DNA of 15,974 nt from Chloroflexota bacterium (lineage in GTDB: Bacteria; Chloroflexota; Limnocylindria; Limnocylindrales; CSP1-4). The stretch is from assembly GCA_021786915.1 (NCBI GenBank), contig JAJYMP010000268.1, forward strand, positions 1 through 15,974, given 5' to 3'. The first letter of the stretch is position 1. Every line of letters starts with the position of its first letter. The notes below the pieces were generated by a model that did not search any database, had not been told where the DNA came from, and saw nothing but the letters and a program-made list of their open reading frames with translations. A program made the translations under genes and the position numbers. Positions 7,338 to 12,766 of the stretch are shown in pieces.

Positions 7338-9088
7338 CGCGTCCGCCACTCGAGCTGCACATGGGTGCCGCCCTTCGGCCAGCGCCGGATGTCGAGGATC
7401 GCGCCGATCGCCTCGGCCCGCTGCTGCATCGTGAGGAGGCCGAAGTGGCCTTCCCGCTCGGCGCGATCGCCAGCGTCGGGCGGGATGCCTGGCCCGGCAT
7501 CGTCCACCGCGAGCGATGCGCCCTCGGCTGACGAGTGGTACCGGACGACGATCGGCGGCCGGCCGTGCTTGACCGCGTTCGCCATCGCCTCCTGCGCGAT
7601 CCGGAAGAACGCAAGCTCAACGTCGGGCGGGAGGCGGCTCCCGTCGTCGCGCTCCAGCCGGACCTCGCCGCCCGCGAGGCGCTCAATCCGGAGCACCAGC
7701 CAGTCCAGCGCGGGGCCCACGCCCAGATCGTCGAGGACCGGCAGGCGCAGCTCGCCGCAGATGGCACGGAGCCGGTCCGACACGCCCCGGGCGATCTGCG
7801 CACCGTCGTTGTCGCCGGCCGCGTCGAGGCGCCGGACGAGCAGCGTGAGTTCCTGGAGGGCGTCGTCGTGGATGTTCGCGGCGACTCGTGCGCGCTCTGC
7901 CTCCGTCGCCGCGACGACGAGGTCGCGCTGGAGTTGCGCCCGGCGGGCGACCCGCGCGAGGGGCCGCACCGTGAACCGCCCCGCGAGCAGGATTGCCGCG
8001 ACCCAGCCCAAGAAGACGGGGAAGCTCGATGTGCCCGCAGTCAGGAGCGCGACCGCGGGCGTGAAGCCGATGACCGCCAGCTCGGTCGACTGCAGGAGAC
8101 GGCCGCTGGCCGCTGCGTCGATGCCCGCGCCGTGGCCCTGCCGCCGCGGCGGCAGGGCGGGGCCCGCGGCGATGAAGCCCGGGACAAGGGTGATCCCCGA
8201 GGTCAAGAGCGGACTCGGGACGGGGCTCACCTCCAGGGCAGCCGTGATCCGGAGCGCGCTCGCCAGCACGATCGACCCGAGCGCGAACACGACGGTCGCC
8301 GTCGTCGCAATCGATCGGTCTTGCGGCTGCTCCACGCGCTGGGCGAGCTTCAGACCCAGGGGCAGCAGGCACGCCGGCAGGAGCAGTGCGGCCGAGATGA
8401 CGGCGGCGGGATGCCAGAGGTAGTCGAACGGCGTCAGCAGGAACGGTCCCGCGGTGGCGAGCGCCAGGGGCGAGCCGAGATCCTGCAGCTGCGTCCCCGC
8501 GCGGCCGGTGACGAACCAGAACCAGATCGCGAACAGGATTCCGATGCCGAGGACGGCGGTGCCGAGCGAATCCCTGAGGCTGGTCCGGCCGTCATCCCCG
8601 ATCTGGACGGGGTTGCCGGGCGTCGCATACGTCCAGGTGGACAGGTCGCCCGGCCGGACGGCGACGAGGAAGCTCAACGGCTGCTCCACGAGGCCCTCGA
8701 GGACCGAGTCGGCGAACTGGACGCGCTGCGGTGTGAGCGGATCGATGTAGGGCGGCGGAACCGGGGTCTCGCCCGTCTCCGGGTTGGGCGTCACGCCGGG
8801 CGAGGGAGGCAGCTTGACTTGCTGCGGCAGGTCTACCAGGGTGCGGTCGTTGAGCTGGATGGCGACCATGCCCGGCGTGAAACCATAGCGCGCCGCCGGG
8901 CTGAACGGGTCCACCGTCGAGACGACGACCTGCCCATCGGCGACGGCGAGGCTCAGCCCAGTTCCCTGACGGGCCCCGGCAAGTGGCGCAATGACGCTGG
9001 CCGCCACCGCGATGACGGCGACGACCGATGCAGTGCGCTGGACTGACAGCTGGGCCCTGGCGCGCTCGAGCAACATCCCCCTCGTCAT
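7334..9088 (-). CDS. Sensor histidine kinase (HisKA_3/NarX-type) with PDZ-like segment and multiple membrane helices
   Basis: This is a 584-residue membrane kinase. A first hydrophobic segment lies at about 17-37. It is followed by a roughly 120-residue outside region containing VVVSTVDPFSPAARYGFTPG, which resembles the core of a PDZ domain. Several further hydrophobic stretches run from about 175 to 375. The cytoplasmic part has the HisKA_3 dimerisation box EAERARVAANIHDDALQEL with phospho-acceptor His407. A GHKL ATPase domain follows: N box EAMANAVKHG, G1 box DDAGPGI, G2 box EGHFGLLTMQQRA. Both catalytic parts look intact. The ATG at 9088 was chosen; a GTG at 9121 and an ATG at 9076 are in frame and none has a strong ribosome site. 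It is translationally coupled to its regulator. The signal is unknown; the PDZ call is tentative. Confidence 0.92.
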   Translation of the reverse strand: MTRGMLLERARAQLSVQRTASVVAVIAVAASVIAPLAGARQGTGLSLAVADGQVVVSTVDPFSPAARYGFTPGMVAIQLNDRTLVDLPQQVKLPPSPGVTPNPETGETPVPPPYIDPLTPQRVQFADSVLEGLVEQPLSFLVAVRPGDLSTWTYATPGNPVQIGDDGRTSLRDSLGTAVLGIGILFAIWFWFVTGRAGTQLQDLGSPLALATAGPFLLTPFDYLWHPAAVISAALLLPACLLPLGLKLAQRVEQPQDRSIATTATVVFALGSIVLASALRITAALEVSPVPSPLLTSGITLVPGFIAAGPALPPRRQGHGAGIDAAASGRLLQSTELAVIGFTPAVALLTAGTSSFPVFLGWVAAILLAGRFTVRPLARVARRAQLQRDLVVAATEAERARVAANIHDDALQELTLLVRRLDAAGDNDGAQIARGVSDRLRAICGELRLPVLDDLGVGPALDWLVLRIERLAGGEVRLERDDGSRLPPDVELAFFRIAQEAMANAVKHGRPPIVVRYHSSAEGASLAVDDAGPGIPPDAGDRAEREGHFGLLTMQQRAEAIGAILDIRRWPKGGTHVQLEWRTR

Positions 9089-9114
9089 GACGGCGACGGT
9101 AGCAGAGCGCCGGG

Positions 9115-9179
9115 CTGGCACGGTCAGGGGAATCCCGGAACGCCGGTCGTGGCTGTCCCCGCTGTCGCAGCCGTGCCAG
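9115..9179. promoter_or_regulatory. Inverted repeat in the kinase/ABC divergent region
   Basis: CTGGCACGG (9115-9123) and CCGTGCCAG (9171-9179) are exact 9-bp complements separated by 47 bp. They nearly span the space between two divergently transcribed units. They could bind a dimeric regulator such as the neighbouring LuxR-type protein, or form a stem in either leader. This is supported by symmetry and position only. Confidence 0.35.
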
Positions 9180-9186
9180 GGCCGCG

Positions 9187-10189
9187 ATGCTGAGCTCGAT
9201 CGAAGCCGATGGGGAGGACGAGGTGCTCGAGGACGTCGCGCTGGTGGCGCACGGGGTGGGGAAGCGGTACCGGCGGGGGCGGCCGTGGGCGCTGCGGGAC
9301 GTGGACTTCGCGGTGCCGCGCGGGTCGATCACGGCCCTCGTGGGGCCGAACGGCGCGGGCAAGTCCACGCTGATCAAGGGCTGCATCGGTTTCGAGCGGC
9401 CTTCGGCGGGCCGGCTGGTGGTTGACGGGATCGACCCCTGGCGCGACCGCGGTGAAGCGGGTTGGCTACGTGCCGCAGGCGGCATCGCTGTATCGCGAGC
9501 TGACGGTCGAAGAGCACCTTGCCATGGCGCTCGCGCACCGCCCGCGGTTCGACCGCCCGCACGCGGAGGCTCGACTGCGCGACCTCGACATTCCGCTGGA
9601 CGCGCGCGCCGACCAGCTCTCCGGCGGGCAGCAGGCGCAAGTGGGCCTGGCGCTCGCTCTCGGCACGCGGGCGCCCGTGCTGCTCCTCGACGAGCCACTG
9701 GCGAGCCTCGACCCGCTGGCGCGACGCGAATTCCTGCACGTGCTGGTGGCGTCGGTCCGGGCCGAGGGCTCGACGGCGCTGCTCTCGTCGCACGTGATCA
9801 CCGACATCGAGCAGGCCTGCGACCGGCTCCTGGTCCTGGGCGGGGGACGCAAGCTGCTCGACCTCTCCATCGCCGAGGCGTGCGCCACCCATCGCGTGGT
9901 GGCGCTCGACGGGGGGATCGGCGGAGGAGGCGTCGTTGGCCGGTTCCCGAGCCCTGAGGGGGAGCCGCTGGCGCTGGTCGTCGGCGGTGCGGGCTCGGGA
10001 CGGCCCGCGACGCTCGAGGAGGTGGTGTTGGGGCACCTGGCGGCTGGGCGAGCGGTGGCGCGATGGGCAGCGGGCACGGGTTCCTCGAGCTCGCGCGGGT
10101 TGTCGTCGTCGGCTTCGGCGTCGGCCTCCCCATCGGCCTCGGCGTCGGCTTCGGCGTCGGCTGCCTCCGGCGAGGAGGTGCTCGTGTGA
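9187..10189 (+). CDS. ABC transporter ATP-binding protein, read in two frames (apparent frameshift near 9451)
   Basis: This is an ABC-2 exporter ATPase. Frame one gives the N-terminus, ending the coherent part at DPWRDR near 9450. It includes Walker A (GPNGAGKS) and the D-loop-proximal strand LVVDGID. The rest is in the next frame from 9452: Q-loop (VKRVGYVPQ), signature LSGGQQAQ, Walker B (VLLLDEPLASLD) and H-switch (SSHVITD). Skipping the G at 9451 joins both into about 333 residues. The C-terminal 30 residues are a Ser/Ala tail. Starts are ATG 9187 or GTG 9223; the latter has GGGGAGG five bases upstream and may be the true one. The stop overlaps the permease start (GTGA). An intact partner gene and all conserved motifs argue against long-standing decay. 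A sequencing or assembly error is the simplest explanation. Confidence 0.85.
9211..9217 (+). promoter_or_regulatory. Shine-Dalgarno sequence favouring the internal GTG start of the ABC ATPase
   Basis: GGGGAGG lies five bases before the in-frame GTG at 9223. The upstream ATG at 9187 has only a weak AGGG. Starting at 9223 would give the short N-terminus usual for ABC ATPases. Confidence 0.5.
9445..9457 (+). other. Frameshift site in the ABC ATPase gene
   Basis: The first frame reads GAC CGC up to 9450, and the second resumes as GTG AAG CGG at 9452. One extra base (or two missing) in CGCGGTG breaks an otherwise continuous ABC ATPase. No slippery heptamer or long homopolymer is visible here. Confidence 0.75.
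10103..10165 (+). repeat. Serine/alanine-coding TCGGCG/TCGGCT hexamer repeat at the ATPase C-terminus
   Basis: Degenerate copies of TCGGCN encode a tail of alternating Ser and Ala, with one Pro, just before the stop of the ATPase. Such a tail is not part of the ABC fold and is likely a slippage-prone, disordered extension. In the +1 frame the same DNA reads as Gly/Val/Leu repeats, which makes a spurious upstream extension of the permease frame. Confidence 0.7.
10173..10178 (+). promoter_or_regulatory. Shine-Dalgarno sequence for the ABC permease
   Basis: AGGAGG lies seven bases before the GTG at 10186. It fixes that start over the longer frame beginning at 10063 and indicates coupling to the ATPase gene. 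Confidence 0.75.
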
Positions 10190-11136
10190 ACCGGACGTCC
10201 CTTCGGCTGGCGCTCCGGCTCCACCGCTTCGAGATCCGGGTGCTCGCCGGCCTCACGGTCTTTGGCGTCGCGCTGGCCCTCCTGGTGTGCTCGTGGCTCG
10301 ACGGGACGGGACTCGGCCGTGACTGCCTTCAGGAGAGGTATGCGGGCAGTCTCAGCGAGGCCTGCCTGCGGGCGCAGACCGCATTCGATGACACGCAGCG
10401 CGGCATGCCCGCCATGGTCGCGCAGGCCGTGCTCTACGCGGCACCGTTCCTGCTGGCGGCAATGGCAGGCGTGGCCCTCGTGGGTCGGGAGCTGGAGCGG
10501 GGGACCGCGCGACTGGCCTGGTCGCTCGCGCCGTCGCGGCTCACGTGGTTCGCAAGCCGCCTGGTGCCAGTCCTCGCCGCGGTCGCTGTCGTGGCCCTGA
10601 CGGCGGGCCTCGCACTCGATCGGTTCTCTGCGTCGATGCAGCCGGGCATGAACCCGTGGGCCAGCCTGCACGATTTCGGGAATCGGGGGATCGATATCGC
10701 CGCTCGCGTCGTGTTCGCCTTTGCCGTGGCGGTGCTGATCGGGGCAGCGATCGGGCGGGCGCTGCCGGCGCTGCTGGTCGCGGTGGTCGTCGTCTGGCTC
10801 GGGCTGGCCGGCGGGTCCTACCTGCACACGAAGATCCTTGCGTCCGAGGCGGTGATGGTCGCCGGGAGCGTCAACGACCTTGGCAACCTCACGATCGATT
10901 ACGGGTTCATGGCGCCGGACGGGCGGTTCCTGTCTTGGAATGACGTGCAGGGCATGGTGCCCGCGAGCCAGGATCCGAACACGCCTTGGATGCCGCCCTA
11001 CCCCGAGGCTCAGCTCGCTGTGCCTGGCTCGCGCTACCCGTTCGTCGTGGGGCGGGAGGTGGCGGCGCTGCTCGGCGGGGCTGGGATCGCGCTGGGGCTG
11101 GCGTTCATGCTGGTGCATCGGGCGCGGCCGGGCTGA
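10186..11136 (+). CDS. ABC-2 type transporter permease
   Basis: This is a 316-residue membrane protein with about six hydrophobic segments. They lie near residues 22-42 (VLAGLTVFGVALALLVCSWL), 82-105, 126-146, 175-192, 193-212 and 288-310. A soluble loop of about 80 residues before the last segment holds FMAPDGRFLSWNDVQGM and a Pro-rich stretch. VGRELERGTARLAWSLAPSR after the second segment resembles the cytoplasmic coupling region of ABC-2 permeases, which is often written as E-x-E-x-GT. It is coupled to the ATPase gene by a GTGA overlap. The pair is probably an exporter. The substrate is unknown; proximity to a two-component system resembles drug or peptide efflux modules. No close family was recognised beyond ABC-2. 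Confidence 0.82.
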   Translation: MNRTSLRLALRLHRFEIRVLAGLTVFGVALALLVCSWLDGTGLGRDCLQERYAGSLSEACLRAQTAFDDTQRGMPAMVAQAVLYAAPFLLAAMAGVALVGRELERGTARLAWSLAPSRLTWFASRLVPVLAAVAVVALTAGLALDRFSASMQPGMNPWASLHDFGNRGIDIAARVVFAFAVAVLIGAAIGRALPALLVAVVVVWLGLAGGSYLHTKILASEAVMVAGSVNDLGNLTIDYGFMAPDGRFLSWNDVQGMVPASQDPNTPWMPPYPEAQLAVPGSRYPFVVGREVAALLGGAGIALGLAFMLVHRARPG

Positions 11137-11213
11137 GGCTGGTCACGCGGCGCGTCCTCGTCTCGGCGGTGCGTGGGTCCCGGCCCCGCGCGCTCGTGCA
11201 CCCCCCGTTACCG

Positions 11214-11244
11214 CCCCTGCCTCTTGCGCCCCCTGCCTCTTGCG
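11214..11244. repeat. Direct duplication of CCCCTGCCTCTTGCG
   Basis: Copies lie at 11214-11228 and 11230-11244 in the 237-bp space between the permease stop and the regulator stop. The two genes converge here, so a terminator would be expected, but no hairpin with a T-tract was seen. Confidence 0.6.
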
Positions 11245-11249
11245 GCCCC

Positions 11250-11402
11250 GCCTCGGGCGAGCGCTCAGCCGGCGGCACGCGGGAGGCCTCGGGCGAGCGC
11301 TCAGCCGGCGGCCCGCCGGAGCGCCTCGGCCCGCCGGAGCGCCTCGGCCCGCCGGAGCGCCTGGGGCGAGTGCTCAGCCGGCGGCCCGCCGGAGCGCCTC
11401 GG
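11250..11402. repeat. Nested tandem repeats derived from the 3' end of the XRE gene
   Basis: Unit A (26 bp, GCCTCGGGCGAGCGCTCAGC plus CGGCGG) occurs at 11250-11275 and 11286-11311, and with two changes at 11359-11384. Unit B (18 bp, CCCGCCGGAGCGCCTCGG) occurs at 11312-11329, 11330-11347, 11348-11365 (one change) and 11385-11402. The last A/B pair is the actual coding end of the XRE gene, including its stop (TCA at 11374-11376). The others are therefore copies of the gene's last codons (EALRRAAG-stop) lying beyond it. Confidence 0.8.
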
Positions 11403-12231
11403 CCGCCTCGGCGTAGCCTCGGTGGCGGGGGTCGAGCCTCGGGAGGTCCGCCCACGAGGCGACCGTCCGCCGGCGGGAGCCGAACGGCACGAGCGGGTCC
11501 AGCAGGATGAGGGAGCTCGTCACGCCGGGTTTCGGCCCCGCGCCGGCGAGCCAGGCCTGGAGGGCTTGCGGCTCGTCCGGGCAGAGCGCTGTGAACGTGG
11601 CACTTCGCAGCCGGAGCACGTGGAGCACCTCGGCCGACCACAGGCCTGCCATGACGTGGGTGACGCTTCGCCAGCCGCCGGGGCCGATGCCCGCCCGTTC
11701 CGCCAGTGCCCGCGCCAGGTACTGGCGCTTCGCGTTGTAGCTGCCGGCCGCGTCCTGCAGGTTCGGGAATCGGGTCCGGTTCTCGATGTGGAGGAGGTCG
11801 CTGCCCTCCCAGGCAAGGACATCGGCTCGCCCCGCGAACTGGTAGTGCTGGTACGGCTCGTCGATGGCGATCGTCCGGCCGGGCTTCCCCAGGGCCCGCG
11901 CCTCGAGCTCGCCCATGGCGGCATGGACGAAGTCCTCGGCGTCGCGACGCGGGTCGGGTGCCGGTCTTGCGCGTTCGTCAACCAGTGCCAGGGCCGATCG
12001 CCTCCCGAGCGCGACCGCCAGCCGCGCGTATGACTCGAGGGTGGCTGGGTTGCCGGCTTCGATGCCCTGAACGACTGCGAGGGCCACCCCGGCGCGATCA
12101 GCCACGTCGCGGAGCGTCCACTTGCGGCGCTGTCGCTCGTCGCGGGCCGCCCGGCCGAACTCGAGCGCCATCCGTCGGAGGGCAGCTTCTGCTGTCGGCG
12201 ACATCTGCTGGGACCGGCGGCGTGGCGACAT
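11374..12231 (-). CDS. XRE-type helix-turn-helix protein with a possible PD-(D/E)xK-like C-terminal domain
   Basis: This is a 285-residue protein from the ATG at 12231. A Cro/CI-type helix-turn-helix lies at about 20-75 (WTLRDVADRAGVALAVVQGIEAG, then a TLESYARLAVALG helix). The C-terminal part contains YQHYQFAGRADVLAWEG followed by LLHIENRTRFPNLQDAAGSY. The pattern of an aspartate in a beta strand, then a second strand with E-x-R near a hydrophobic run, resembles the core of PD-(D/E)xK nuclease folds. The usual lysine is not evident, so activity is uncertain. Starts: ATG 12231 (preferred, next to a repeat motif), ATG 12204, or GTG 12261, which adds ten residues; none has a clear ribosome site. 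It stands alone on its strand. It may be a repressor with a sensing domain, or a toxin or defence-type protein; no partner gene is seen. Confidence 0.75.
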   Translation of the reverse strand: MSPRRRSQQMSPTAEAALRRMALEFGRAARDERQRRKWTLRDVADRAGVALAVVQGIEAGNPATLESYARLAVALGRRSALALVDERARPAPDPRRDAEDFVHAAMGELEARALGKPGRTIAIDEPYQHYQFAGRADVLAWEGSDLLHIENRTRFPNLQDAAGSYNAKRQYLARALAERAGIGPGGWRSVTHVMAGLWSAEVLHVLRLRSATFTALCPDEPQALQAWLAGAGPKPGVTSSLILLDPLVPFGSRRRTVASWADLPRLDPRHRGYAEAAEALRRAAG

Positions 12232-12249
12232 TTCGGATAGAGCGAACAC
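12232..12249 (-). promoter_or_regulatory. Repeat-related motif abutting the XRE start
   Basis: On the minus strand this reads GTGTTCGCTCTATCCGAA and directly precedes the ATG at 12231. It matches the core of two repeats at 12398-12415 and 12550-12567 (GTGTTCGGACTATCCGAA, opposite orientation) at 16 of 18 bases. The repeat cores contain the inverted repeat TTCGG-N5-CCGAA. It may be an operator for the XRE protein, or a fragment of the repeat element. Confidence 0.45.
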
Positions 12250-12385
12250 CAACTCGCTCACGGCCGGCTTATTCGGCCCGTCGCCATCCTTCGCGGCCCT
12301 GATTCGCTGTGAACCAAGCTGGTGGAGACTCGAATTCGCGTCGCCGAGGTGCCGAACACCACGCGGGAGCTCCAGCTGACTGGCC

Positions 12386-12587
12386 GAACGGCGCTTCGTG
12401 TTCGGACTATCCGAAAAGCGGCGCCAGCGGGTGGGCGCCGGGGGCGACGAGGCCCCAGCGGCTGGGTGCCAGGGCGGGGCGAAGGCCGACGCCGCGGGCG
12501 GGTCGGCCCCAGCGGGCGCGGGCTGGGACGGCCGAACGAACGGCGCTTCGTGTTCGGACTATCCGAAAAGCGGCGCCAGCGGGTGGG
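12386..12587. repeat. Repeat R1: exact 50-bp duplication with a TTCGG-N5-CCGAA core
   Basis: Copies at 12386-12435 and 12538-12587 are identical over 50 bp and 152 bp apart. Each contains GTGTTCGGACTATCCGAA, with an inverted repeat whose arms are at 12401-12405/12411-12415 and 12553-12557/12563-12567. The short flank TGGCCGAACGGCGC recurs a third time at 12704-12717. Confidence 0.85.
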
Positions 12588-12698
12588 TGCCGTTGGCCCC
12601 AGCGGCTGGGTGCCGGGGGCGACGAGGCCCCAGCGGCTGGGTGCCAGGGCGGGGCGAAGGCCGACGCCGCGGGCGGGTCGGCCCCAGCGGGCGCGGGC
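12437..12698. repeat. Repeat R2: exact 87-bp duplication containing a GC-rich stem unit
   Basis: Copies at 12437-12523 and 12612-12698 are identical over 87 bp. Within them, CCCCAGCGGCTGGGTGCC (stem CCCAG/CTGGG) occurs at 12453-12470 and 12628-12645, with one extra copy at 12597-12614. R1 and R2 together form two tandem modules, the second enlarged by one inserted unit. Confidence 0.85.
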
Positions 12699-12766
12699 GG
12701 GGATGGCCGAACGGCGCCTCGGCGAGGGCGGGCCCGCGGCCCGGACGAGCCACCCGGTCGAACCCC

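Larger units (their letters stand above)
12262..12766. other. 505-bp repeat-rich intergenic region without a recognised gene
   Basis: The region lies between the XRE 5' end and the stop of the selenoprotein formate dehydrogenase. Open frames here are short and made of repeated low-complexity peptide, so none was called. About 300 bp of it consists of the duplicated elements listed separately. No tRNA, promoter consensus or insertion-sequence end was recognised. Confidence 0.6.

Noticed and set aside
9187..10189. Calling the ABC ATPase a pseudogene outright
   Set aside because: All motifs are intact on both sides of one frame change and the permease is intact and coupled; an error or shift is at least as likely.
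11250..11402. A CRISPR array
   Set aside because: The units abut or overlap with no unique spacers of constant length.
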